A stretch of DNA of 64,000 nucleotides from Spirosoma foliorum (lineage in GTDB: Bacteria > Bacteroidota > Bacteroidia > Cytophagales > Spirosomataceae): positions 744,001-808,000 of the forward strand of contig NZ_CP059732.1 of the NCBI RefSeq assembly GCF_014117325.1, in the 5' to 3' direction. Position 1 is the stretch's first letter, and each line of letters starts with the position of its first letter. Positions 8,083-15,770 of the stretch are shown one piece after another. Both the position numbers and the translations under genes were made by a program. The notes beneath the pieces are model-generated. The model was not told where the DNA came from and did not search any database. It saw nothing but the letters and a program-made list of their open reading frames with translations.

Positions 8083-8868
8083 ATGCTCACAGAAAGCTTT
8101 TGGCAACGGTTTATTCCATTCCGCAAGGCTGCCCCTGCTAAACAGGATACTTGTTTTTGGCAGGTGGATATCCATTCGCATTTATTACCCGATTTAGATG
8201 ATGGGGTAAATAGTCTTGAGGAGACGTTGATCTGCCTCAAGCAGTTGGCCGATTGGGGTATTCATAAGGTTGTTACTACCCCACACGTGAGCCGCGATTG
8301 GTACCCCAACGGAACGAGTACAATTCAAGAGAGTTTAACCGCCGTACAAGACCTCATTATCGAACACGAGCTTCCACTGACAATTGAGGTGGCAGCGGAG
8401 TATTTGCTGGATGATTTTTTCATGGAGTCGCTGAACAAAGGTGATCTTCTTGCCTTTGGCGAAAAACGATATCTTCTCATTGAGACCGGCTGGTCGGCCC
8501 CTCCGTTTGGGTTGGATGATATGATATTTCGGATTCAGACCCACGGCTATACGCCTGTACTTGCCCACCCGGAGCGCTACAAGTATTATCATGCAGATAA
8601 GGATAAACCTACTTTAGGTCACCTCCGGGAAGCGGGCTGCCTGTTTCAACTGAATTGGATGTCATTGTGTGGACGTTACGGGTCGCAGGTTGAAAAACAG
8701 GCTCGGTATTTACTCCAAAATGCCTGGGTCGATTTTATCGGGAGCGATATGCACCGCTCCAAAGATATAAGCACAATGACTCGTCTGTTTAATTCAGCCG
8801 ATATAAAGCTGCTGGAGGAACAGCCGTTACTGAATATGAGTCTATTGACGGATGTTAAGCAGCCTTAG
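8083..8868 (+). CDS. CpsB/CapC-type tyrosine-protein phosphatase (PHP family)
   Basis: A 261-residue PHP-fold metal-dependent phosphatase of the CpsB/YwqE family. These enzymes dephosphorylate bacterial tyrosine kinases that control capsule and exopolysaccharide synthesis. VDIHSHLLPDLDDG (H31, H33, with the DDG motif) provides the first metal ligands. TTPHVSRDWYPN, AAEYLLDD, LAHPERYKYY and FIGSDMHRSKD supply the others. I chose the ATG at 8083 over a TTG at 8074 because the TTG lies inside a probable promoter box. A fitting partner kinase is the Wzc-like protein starting at 63371, far away in the window; the pairing is inference. The gene is monocistronic and ends before a strong hairpin. Confidence 0.88.
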   Translation: MLTESFWQRFIPFRKAAPAKQDTCFWQVDIHSHLLPDLDDGVNSLEETLICLKQLADWGIHKVVTTPHVSRDWYPNGTSTIQESLTAVQDLIIEHELPLTIEVAAEYLLDDFFMESLNKGDLLAFGEKRYLLIETGWSAPPFGLDDMIFRIQTHGYTPVLAHPERYKYYHADKDKPTLGHLREAGCLFQLNWMSLCGRYGSQVEKQARYLLQNAWVDFIGSDMHRSKDISTMTRLFNSADIKLLEEQPLLNMSLLTDVKQP

Positions 8869-8903
8869 CGAATAGAGAAGCGTTGAGGTAGAAAACCCAA
8901 AAG

Positions 8904-8945
8904 GTAGTGCCAGTTAATCCGGCATACTGGATTAACTGGCACTAC
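8904..8945. terminator. Perfect 17-bp hairpin between convergent genes
   Basis: GTAGTGCCAGTTAATCC (8904-8920), an 8-base loop and the exact reverse complement (8929-8945). It sits between the phosphatase stop and the 3' end of the aldo/keto reductase remnant, so it probably terminates one or both. There is no strong T tract after it. Confidence 0.65.
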
Positions 8946-8983
8946 ATATCCATTAAGTAGGTAAGGGTAAGCAAACGACTTGT

Positions 8984-9394
8984 TTACAGGCCGGTCGATT
9001 TTTCCATCTGTTCGGTATATCGAGTGCCTACTACGTGAATATGAGCGGAGGCATTCTCAATCTCCCGAAGCTCATCGGCTGTTAACTCAATAGTAGCGGC
9101 TCCGTTATTTTCGGTCAGGCGATGCAATTTTGTAGTGCCAGGAATAGGGACGATCCAGGGCTTTTGGGCCAGCACCCAGGCTAAGGCAATTTGAGCAGGA
9201 GTAGCCTGTCGACGTTCAGGAAACTGATTCAACAAATCCAGAAGTGCTTTATTGGCCGCACGAGCTTCTTCGGTATATCTGGGCAGAATGTTCCGAATAT
9301 CACCTTCGGCAAATTGCGTATTCTCGTCAATTTTACCGGTCAAAAAGCCCTTTCCGAGCGGGCTATAGGCCACTAAGCCAATACCCAGTTCTAC
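8984..9394 (-). pseudogene. Aldo/keto reductase remnant, 5' portion missing
   Basis: The reading frame encodes only the C-terminal part of an aldo/keto reductase: VELGIGLVAYSPLGKGFLTG, then TPAQIALAWVLAQKPWIVPI and PGTTKLHRLTENNGA, the usual final strands and NADP-binding region. Family members are about 320-330 residues; here the barrel's first half with its catalytic Asp-Tyr-Lys-His residues is absent. In frame, homology stops near 9394 and a stop codon lies at 9410-9412. No start codon precedes the homologous part. The upstream DNA (9405-9480) shares a motif with the region ahead of the molybdenum hydroxylase operon, so an internal deletion that spared the promoter is possible. A GTG at 9373 could start a 129-residue piece, but it would be inactive. 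Confidence 0.8.
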
Positions 9395-9562
9395 CGTAAG
9401 TGAAAGTGGCTACACAACGAAATCCAAACAGGAAGTTACGAAAATCAAACAGCGAGTCATTGGATTGTGCTGCTTGAGTGGAGAATAGCTAGTGATAGTG
9501 TTTCTATATTGCTTAGCTAGGCTTGTTGTTGTTAAAAAATGTGGATATTGATAGCTAATGAC

Positions 9563-9581
9563 TCGTAGTAAGTTACTACGA
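9563..9581. promoter_or_regulatory. 19-bp perfect palindrome, possible operator
   Basis: TCGTAGTAA, one central base, then TTACTACGA. The odd-centred palindrome lies 56 bases before the GT2 start in a 240-base gap, a typical place for a dimeric repressor site. No cognate regulator is adjacent. Confidence 0.45.
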
Positions 9582-9636
9582 TGTGTTGCTTATTACTTAA
9601 ATTGCTCACCTTCCGAAAATTGGCGCGCACAGTTCA

Positions 9637-10620
9637 ATGTGTATGAGAAAGGCCCCTTACTTATCGGTGATCGTTTGTGTCTTCAATGAAGAGGGGAATA
9701 GCGCACGCTTAATCGAGCAAATTCAGCACGCTTTAGGGGCATTAGAGTATGAGTTAATCTATGTGAACGATGGCTCAACAGATCAAACGTTGAATGAACT
9801 CCGGGCAGTTGATAACAAGCGACTCCGGATTTTGGATTTGCAGAAAAATTATGGGCAAAGCCTTGCTCTTCTGGCGGGTATCGAGGCCGCTCGTGGGGCA
9901 TTCATTGTAACCTTGGATGGCGACTTACAAAATGACCCGGCCGATATACACCACCTTCTCAATCTGGCCGAGCAAGGCGATTATGATTTAGTTGCAGGTA
10001 TTCGAACCCATCGGCAGGATAATTTTCTGTTCCGAAAGTTGCCGAGCCGCCTGGCTGGCTTTTTTATTTCAAGAGTAATGGGGATGCGTTGGGTCGACTA
10101 TGGCTGTAGTCTTAAAGTGTTTAGGGCTGATTTAGCCAAGCGATTACGGCTTTATGGAGAACTTCATCGGTTTATTCCGGTCCTGGCTTATCTGGAAGGC
10201 GCTCGTATGACACAGATGCCTGTTCTGCATCATCCTCGCCAACTAGGGCAATCAAAGTATGGCCTGAATCGTACGTTGAAAGTAATGAGTGATCTGCTGC
10301 TCATGGTGTTTCTAAAAAAGTACCTGCAAAAACCCATGCATCTATTTGGGAGTTGGGGTTTGCTAAGTTTAGCGATAGGAACGGGGCTTGATGGCTATTG
10401 GCTAATCGAGCGTTTATCTGGCTTTGGGGCGGTTAATAATTCCGTATTGTTAATCGGGATTGGCTGTATTCTGGCAGGATTTCAATTTATTGGTTTAGGC
10501 TTTGTAGCTGAGCTTCAGATGCGCACTTATTACGAATCGCAGCAGAAAAAACCGTATGCCGTCCGGAAAGTCTATGAACAGGAAGTTAGTCCTTCACGGA
10601 TCGAGATTGGCGATTTTTGA
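9637..10620 (+). CDS. GT2 polyprenyl-phosphate glycosyltransferase (DPM1/GtrB-like)
   Basis: A 327-residue family 2 glycosyltransferase of the dolichol/undecaprenyl-phosphate type. These load a sugar from a nucleotide donor onto polyprenyl phosphate at the inner membrane. The GT-A domain shows YVNDGSTDQT (44-49) and the metal-binding DGDLQNDP (94-100), followed by the family's GCSLKVFR and KYGLNRT. Two membrane helices (about 233-255 and 270-295) anchor the C-terminus, as in GtrB and ArnC. The lipid-linked sugar would suit the ArnT-like transferase encoded convergently next door; that link is inference. The start could also be the ATG at 9643. A palindrome at 9563-9581 may regulate it. Confidence 0.9.
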   Translation: MCMRKAPYLSVIVCVFNEEGNSARLIEQIQHALGALEYELIYVNDGSTDQTLNELRAVDNKRLRILDLQKNYGQSLALLAGIEAARGAFIVTLDGDLQNDPADIHHLLNLAEQGDYDLVAGIRTHRQDNFLFRKLPSRLAGFFISRVMGMRWVDYGCSLKVFRADLAKRLRLYGELHRFIPVLAYLEGARMTQMPVLHHPRQLGQSKYGLNRTLKVMSDLLLMVFLKKYLQKPMHLFGSWGLLSLAIGTGLDGYWLIERLSGFGAVNNSVLLIGIGCILAGFQFIGLGFVAELQMRTYYESQQKKPYAVRKVYEQEVSPSRIEIGDF

Positions 10621-10666
10621 CGAACTGACCTAGTATAAATGATTAAGTGTCAGTCATGAAATCAAC

Positions 10667-12289
10667 TTACTTGATAAACTGAACCACATAGGCCGGGTGC
10701 CTGTCGAATAATGTAAGTTTACCGATAACTTGATAACGCTGGCCAAGTAGATTCGTCGAATCTGCAATGAAATAGGCTCCAGGGATTTTCTTCGTTGTTT
10801 TTCGGAGAATGTCTCCTCGGAAGGCCGCAATATGAAATGAGTTAGCATCTGTAGGACTATCGGCACCAACTGTAGTTCCGTACCCATACAAGGGATGGCC
10901 TATGGTTAACTGAGCTGCCTGTTCGGATGTGTCCTGATAAAATTGCCGCTTGGCAACCCGCCCCGGTAAAACCAGCCAGTTAAAGCCTAATCGGACAACA
11001 ATCATGACGGCCAGCATAAGTCCAAGCCGATTGGCCGACGGACGGCGAAGTTGCCAGGCTAGTACCGACAGTAAACCAGAAACAATGGCTGTTTTCCAGA
11101 TTACGCCGGGTAAAATACGCGTAGCCGAGTAAAATACAGCTGTCCAGGACCCTACTGCCACTACGAACGTCGCGATAAACCAACTTTGTTCTACATACCA
11201 GCGTGGTCGGTCTTTTGGGCTGGAGTGCTCATAGTACAGATAAGCCAGCACCGTTAAGAGAAGCGGAATCAAACCAATTAGGTAACGGCCATAAACCTGG
11301 GGAGATGACCAATAGATCATAACGGTTGTACTGAACGTTAATGCGTTAAAGGCAACAAACGAATTGCTTTTTAGGATAGCGATTAGATTTCGCCGGAAAA
11401 GCAGCACGATTAATAATAAATACGGGAGGAAATGATAAATCACTTCGGCCGGAAAGGTGAGAAAATGAAGGAGGGTTTCGGTCAAGCCAAACTTCAAACC
11501 CGTTCGTTTAGCGCTTTCATTGAATAATACCCAGGCGATGTCGCTAAAAGGAATCGAGTTGCGGGAGAGATAGGCACTATAATAACTGCCAATGATGAGC
11601 AGAAAAAGGCCAATACCGACGAAATGGGCTGGATGAATTAGTTTCGACAGATTCCGGGTATAAATAAACCAACCTAGTAAGGTGAACGCCTGAAAAGCAA
11701 CTGGTGGCAATCCTTTTAGCAGAAATCCAATGGCGGTAAGTGCATAAGTTGTTAGATACAATAACCAGTAGCTGCGTTTTTGATCGAAATGGTAAACGAG
11801 CATCATGCTTGAATAAAGCACCCATGAAAATGTAATCTCAATCAGCCCCAGCATCGAATCATAGAGCAGCACACGTCCTGTAGTGAGGGTCATTAGAGCT
11901 GTAGCAAAGGCTATGGCTGGTGTGGTATACCGACGAATAAAACCAGCTATAGTTAAGCCAAATAATAGCAGCGAAATAATCATCGGAAAGCGCAATGCAA
12001 ACGACGAATAATTGCCAAATAGTTTATAAGAGCCAATAATTAGCCAGTTGTATAGCGGGGGTTTATTAAAATAGCGCTCGCCGTTAATCGTCGGCGTAAC
12101 ATAATCGCCAGAAAGAATCATTTCCAGAGAAACCAGTGCCCGACGTGATTCATCACCCATATCGAGCGGAATATAGCCCAGATGGGACAGGAGAACAGCC
12201 AACAGGCCAACTACCAATAAGGACGACCAGCCCAATGGGAAATAGACCGAAGAGGTAGAAGGGAGCTTTTTCAACGAAAGGGCTGGCAT
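10667..12289 (-). CDS. ArnT/PMT-type membrane glycosyltransferase
   Basis: A 540-residue integral membrane glycosyltransferase of the GT-C PMT_2/ArnT group, which transfers a sugar from a polyprenyl-phosphate carrier to lipid A, a glycan or a protein on the periplasmic side. After the first helix (about 24-40), the loop with MGDESRRALVSLEM provides the acidic catalytic residues. GDYVTPTINGERYFNKPPL (61-79) is the family hallmark. About ten more helices follow, then a periplasmic tail. It lies 16 bases behind the GT9 gene in the same orientation, so the two are probably one operon. The acceptor is unknown. Confidence 0.88.
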   Translation of the reverse strand: MPALSLKKLPSTSSVYFPLGWSSLLVVGLLAVLLSHLGYIPLDMGDESRRALVSLEMILSGDYVTPTINGERYFNKPPLYNWLIIGSYKLFGNYSSFALRFPMIISLLLFGLTIAGFIRRYTTPAIAFATALMTLTTGRVLLYDSMLGLIEITFSWVLYSSMMLVYHFDQKRSYWLLYLTTYALTAIGFLLKGLPPVAFQAFTLLGWFIYTRNLSKLIHPAHFVGIGLFLLIIGSYYSAYLSRNSIPFSDIAWVLFNESAKRTGLKFGLTETLLHFLTFPAEVIYHFLPYLLLIVLLFRRNLIAILKSNSFVAFNALTFSTTVMIYWSSPQVYGRYLIGLIPLLLTVLAYLYYEHSSPKDRPRWYVEQSWFIATFVVAVGSWTAVFYSATRILPGVIWKTAIVSGLLSVLAWQLRRPSANRLGLMLAVMIVVRLGFNWLVLPGRVAKRQFYQDTSEQAAQLTIGHPLYGYGTTVGADSPTDANSFHIAAFRGDILRKTTKKIPGAYFIADSTNLLGQRYQVIGKLTLFDRHPAYVVQFIK

Positions 12290-12305
12290 ACGATCAATTC
12301 AAGCG

Positions 12306-13298
12306 TTACTGGTAATGAACATTCGTTGGTTGTGTGTTTATCGAAGGAAGGACAAAATTAAAGGGGAGATCGCTCATGCATCGAAAGTGTTGCCGAGGGC
12401 AAGACTGATAGCCGATTTTAGAGCAGGGACGGCATCCCAAATTTTTATTTTCGACAATAATATGCGGTGTTTTATAAGGATACATACCCAATTGGGGAGT
12501 CGTATTGCCCCAAATAGAGTATATTGGCTTTTTCAAGGCGGCTGCTATATGCATTAAACCGGTATCATGGCTGAAAACTATCCTTGCCTGCTGGAGTAAA
12601 GAAGCGGATTGATTTAAGCTGTATAACCCACAAGCATTAAAAATCAGCTGATCCCCCAGTTCTTGCTGAACGGCTTCGCCCACTTCCCGATCTTCTGGGC
12701 TACCCAATAAAATGATTGGCTGATTGAGCTGTCGGCATAGCTCAATAATGCGAGCCAAAGGTAATCGCTTCGTGGCGTGCTGCCCACCAATAGCGTAGGC
12801 TATATACGCTTGTTGGTGTGTAAATGGAAGCTGATCTTTCGTAACTCTTGCACTATCTGGAATAAAATAGTCCAGACCTAGTCCATCATTATTGATCTTA
12901 AGTGGCTTCAGGGTAGCCATATACCGATCTACGATATGCTCATCAGGCATACTATTCAGCTTTAACCGAATATAGAGCCATTTACGAATATTCCGTTTAT
13001 TGATGGTATACGAATAAGTTCGTAAAGTTAACTTTATGAGTTTGGTTCTCAGGTTATTATGTAGGTCAATGACACAATCATACTGTTCTCTATACAATCG
13101 CCTGATTAAATTTGGTAAACTATCATCCAGGCAGTGGCAATAGTCAATATAGGGATTGGTCTCTATAAGCGATTGGTACATTCTTTTTGTACAAAAGTGT
13201 ATTTCAGCATTGGGTATCTGTAGCTTCAGACACCTCGCAACAGGTGTGGTCAGAACTATGTCGCCTATTGAGGAGAACCTGATAATCAGTATTTTCAT
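12306..13298 (-). CDS. GT9 heptosyltransferase-like glycosyltransferase
   Basis: A 330-residue family 9 glycosyltransferase resembling ADP-heptose:LPS heptosyltransferases, which extend the LPS inner core on the cytoplasmic face. It begins with the hallmark MKILIIRFSSIGDIVLTTPV. It later has LLGSPEDREVGEAVQQ and the donor-binding SHDTGLMHIAAALKKP followed by YSIWGNTTP. Full family length. It is the first gene of a two-gene unit with the ArnT-like gene (16-base gap). It marks the left edge of the AT-rich island: upstream of its start the composition changes abruptly. The actual donor sugar cannot be read from sequence. Confidence 0.9.
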   Translation of the reverse strand: MKILIIRFSSIGDIVLTTPVARCLKLQIPNAEIHFCTKRMYQSLIETNPYIDYCHCLDDSLPNLIRRLYREQYDCVIDLHNNLRTKLIKLTLRTYSYTINKRNIRKWLYIRLKLNSMPDEHIVDRYMATLKPLKINNDGLGLDYFIPDSARVTKDQLPFTHQQAYIAYAIGGQHATKRLPLARIIELCRQLNQPIILLGSPEDREVGEAVQQELGDQLIFNACGLYSLNQSASLLQQARIVFSHDTGLMHIAAALKKPIYSIWGNTTPQLGMYPYKTPHIIVENKNLGCRPCSKIGYQSCPRQHFRCMSDLPFNFVLPSINTQPTNVHYQ

Positions 13299-13918
13299 TA
13301 GTCTAATAGCTTAATGTGATCACTTATTCTGTCTTGAGCCAATTTCCACAGTAAATCAGTTGAAAATCTACTTAGCCACACTTAAAATTTCGTTAATGCT
13401 CGCTTACATTACTGTGCAGATAGTAAGGCAGCAACCATGATACCTATTAATGACGAAATGAAATGTTTCAATTATTTAATATAGGTAACATTTAGTTTTC
13501 TAATTTTTGTATATGGTATATATAATTAATTGAGATAGTTATCATTATAGGAAAATAATAGGATTATATAACTTATAGATGGTATAAAAAATATATTTTT
13601 GCCGAATAATCAATTTAATTGTATTCAAATTTGGTGCCCATAACTTTGAATTAGTTAATATAAAATTACTAAAAGATAATTTTTTAAACTAAATATATAT
13701 TGCATAATTGATATAATAACTGTTAATTATTTTCCCATATTCAACCATAATAGTGGATTGCTTGCAGCCAAAAGAACATTTGCCTTTGTTAAGTAATAAA
13801 AATTATTGTTTAATGAATTTTATTGTTGACTTTTAAATATTAACAATTAGATTTGATTATGAATCAGTTTTTTGAATAATGTAAAATTTTTGTTACCAAA
13901 TTTGAAATAAACTCAACA

Positions 13919-14008
13919 ATGAAACACCTATCCATACCGACTATGATCAATACCTTTACCCTCCAAGTTGTGGACCAAGGACTTGTAAATAATCTGCTTG
14001 CCGGATAA
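13919..14008 (+). CDS. Possible 29-residue leader peptide
   Basis: ATG at 13919 opens a 29-codon frame ending TAA at 14008, starting MKHLSIPTMINTF and ending VVDQGLVNNLLAG. It is the only sizeable rightward frame in the leader and lies 191 bases ahead of the UpxY gene. Its base composition is less AT-rich than the flanks, which hints at coding or conserved RNA. No known family is recognised. It could be a leader peptide, a small protein or chance. Confidence 0.3.
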   Translation: MKHLSIPTMINTFTLQVVDQGLVNNLLAG

Positions 14009-14044
14009 ACAATAAGCCTGTTAATTTCCAATATATCGTACACT

Positions 14045-14058
14045 CACTCATACGAGTG
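14045..14058 (+). promoter_or_regulatory. Small hairpin in UpxY leader
   Basis: CACTC, loop ATAC, GAGTG. A short stem in the leader RNA that could present a loop to an elongating complex, as ops-type sites do in RfaH systems. It is short enough to be chance. Confidence 0.25.
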
Positions 14059-14099
14059 GCACTTACTCCTACCGTATTGTTTACTGTCCGTTAGCATCC

Positions 14100-14118
14100 T
14101 ACTCTTATAAAAAGAGTA
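14100..14118 (+). promoter_or_regulatory. Second hairpin in UpxY leader
   Basis: TACTCTT, a 5-base loop, AAGAGTA. It lies 81 bases before the UpxY start. Without a T tract it is not a standard terminator. It may be part of the antitermination target. Confidence 0.25.
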
Positions 14119-14199
14119 AGAAATCTGCATATATGCTACTGTGAGATTCATGGCTATGTTTAATGGATTTGCAATCAAATTTGTAAAATATGTCTCCAC

Positions 14200-14682
14200 A
14201 TGCCTTGGTTCGTATTATATACAAAGTCACGCGCTGAAAAGATGGTAGCTGAACGGCTACGAGGCCTCAAAATGGAGGTTTATTGCCCATTAAAGAAAAT
14301 ACGGCGTAAGTGGTCTGATAGGATAAAAATAGTTGAGGAGCCCTTATTTCGGTCGTATTGTTTTGTGAAATTGAAAGAACACGAACGTAAAAACGTGTTT
14401 GTTGTACCAGGCGTATCGCATTACCTGTTTTGGCTAAACAAGCCTGCAATTGTGCGCGATGAAGAAATTGACATTATTAAGCGATTATTAAATGAGGTTG
14501 ATCATAATTGCTTATCCTTAAATCGGATGCAACCTGGTGATCGACTAACAATTAAGTCAGGGTCATTCTCTGATCTGTCGGGCAGAGTTATTAGGCAACA
14601 AGGTACAGTTGTCTCTCTTACATTAGACTCATTGCAGTTAGTGATTAGTGTCGACATGGCGAAAACATTAGTTGCGGTTTAA
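14200..14682 (+). CDS. UpxY/NusG-like transcription antiterminator
   Basis: A 160-residue NusG paralogue of the UpxY/RfaH group. In Bacteroides, UpxY proteins are encoded first in capsule operons and prevent premature termination in the leader of their own locus. The N-terminal NGN domain starts PWFVLYTKSRAEKMVAERL and includes VYCPLKKIRRKWSDR and PLFRSYCFVKL. The C-terminal KOW region follows MQPGDRLTIKSGSFSDLSGR. The length is normal. It heads the AT-rich polysaccharide island, with all genes to about 29.3 kb in the same orientation, so it is the likely master control of that operon. The start was taken as ATG 14200, which begins exactly at the conserved PWFVLYT; no Shine-Dalgarno is evident. 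Confidence 0.9.
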   Translation: MPWFVLYTKSRAEKMVAERLRGLKMEVYCPLKKIRRKWSDRIKIVEEPLFRSYCFVKLKEHERKNVFVVPGVSHYLFWLNKPAIVRDEEIDIIKRLLNEVDHNCLSLNRMQPGDRLTIKSGSFSDLSGRVIRQQGTVVSLTLDSLQLVISVDMAKTLVAV

Positions 14683-14794
14683 CACGAGTTATTTTCAAAA
14701 ATTGAGTTAGTGAATGAGTATACTTTTTTAGGTTCTTAATGGGACTGAGCGGGCGAAGCCATGCAGAAAATATAATTTTAACTCAAAAAAAGTC

Positions 14795-15682
14795 ATGATA
14801 ATGCGATCGTTATTGCGTTTATTGGGTCATCAGCATTGGCTTCGTTTTGGCGTGCGAGATCGAATTATTAGAGCATTTCATAATCCAGATGAAAGTCGTC
14901 CTGAAGTATTTAATGTTCCTTTTTACGGAAAAATATACGCTGGTGATTTTTCGACTTTTCTGGACTGGAGCGTTTATTATTATGGCGCATACTGTGGTGA
15001 AGAACTGAGTATAATGAAGGATTTATTGCGCGATGTAAGGGATCCAATCATTTTAGATATAGGGGCCAACATAGGCCACCATAGTTTATTTGCATCAACA
15101 ATAGCTAAAGAGGTACATTCATTCGAGCCATATCCACTAGTTCTTGAGAAGCTTTATCAAAAAATAGAAATTAACTCGATAGATAATATTATTATCCATG
15201 AGGTTGGATTAGGTGAACGTGAAGATGAGCTGCCCTATTTTCCTCCGACTGACTCAAATACGGGAACGGGTACGTTTATGGGTAATGCTGAGATAAATAA
15301 AAATTCTTTAAAACTGCCCATTCAAATAGGAGATGATTATTTAAGTAACCTTCATCTTGAGAAGTTAGACTACGTCAAAATGGATATAGAAGGTTATGAG
15401 CCTAGCGCACTTCGAGGACTCAGGAAATCTCTTGAGTTATATAGGCCTATTGTATTTTTTGAATGGAGCGCCGAAGGAAGAAAAGATTATACTAATATGT
15501 GTGACCTATTCCCTAAAGATTATACTATTTTCAATTTTATCTCCCCTCACGCTAAGCTGGGCGTATTTAGTAATCTCTCTTATAGTTTAACTAAGGGAAA
15601 TGTGGTAAATACAAACGGAAATAAAGTCGCCATTCCTATTGATAAATTGTATTTAGCCTCAAGTAAAATACGTAAAAACTGA
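14795..15682 (+). CDS. FkbM family SAM-dependent methyltransferase
   Basis: A 295-residue FkbM-type O-methyltransferase, probably methylating a hydroxyl of a sugar in the surface polysaccharide. The SAM-binding motif I ILDIGANIG is at residues 86-94. SFEPYP follows, and the family hallmark LDYVKMDIEGYEPSALRG lies near 190-208. An N-terminal extension of about 80 residues precedes the Rossmann fold. The codon use is markedly AT-rich, like the rest of the island. The start may instead be the ATG two codons downstream (14801). It is the first enzyme gene after the UpxY gene, with 112 bases between them. Confidence 0.88.
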   Translation: MIMRSLLRLLGHQHWLRFGVRDRIIRAFHNPDESRPEVFNVPFYGKIYAGDFSTFLDWSVYYYGAYCGEELSIMKDLLRDVRDPIILDIGANIGHHSLFASTIAKEVHSFEPYPLVLEKLYQKIEINSIDNIIIHEVGLGEREDELPYFPPTDSNTGTGTFMGNAEINKNSLKLPIQIGDDYLSNLHLEKLDYVKMDIEGYEPSALRGLRKSLELYRPIVFFEWSAEGRKDYTNMCDLFPKDYTIFNFISPHAKLGVFSNLSYSLTKGNVVNTNGNKVAIPIDKLYLASSKIRKN

Positions 15683-15770
15683 AGCTATTTTTTAGATAAA
15701 AAGACACATTTGTCGACTTTAGTTTTTGTGTGAATTATTTTTTTGAAAGAAATTTATTGCCGCCTGATAA

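Larger units (their letters stand above)
13299..14199. other. AT-rich leader region before the UpxY gene (901 bp)
   Basis: Strongly AT-rich DNA between the divergent GT9 and UpxY genes. It contains a possible 29-codon ORF (13919-14008) and two small hairpins (14045-14058 and 14100-14118) close to the UpxY start. TATTTTTG at 13597-13604 resembles a -7 box but has no clear -33 partner. UpxY-type antiterminators are known to act on the long untranslated leader of their own polysaccharide operon, so this is the expected target. No other gene is visible. Confidence 0.6.
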
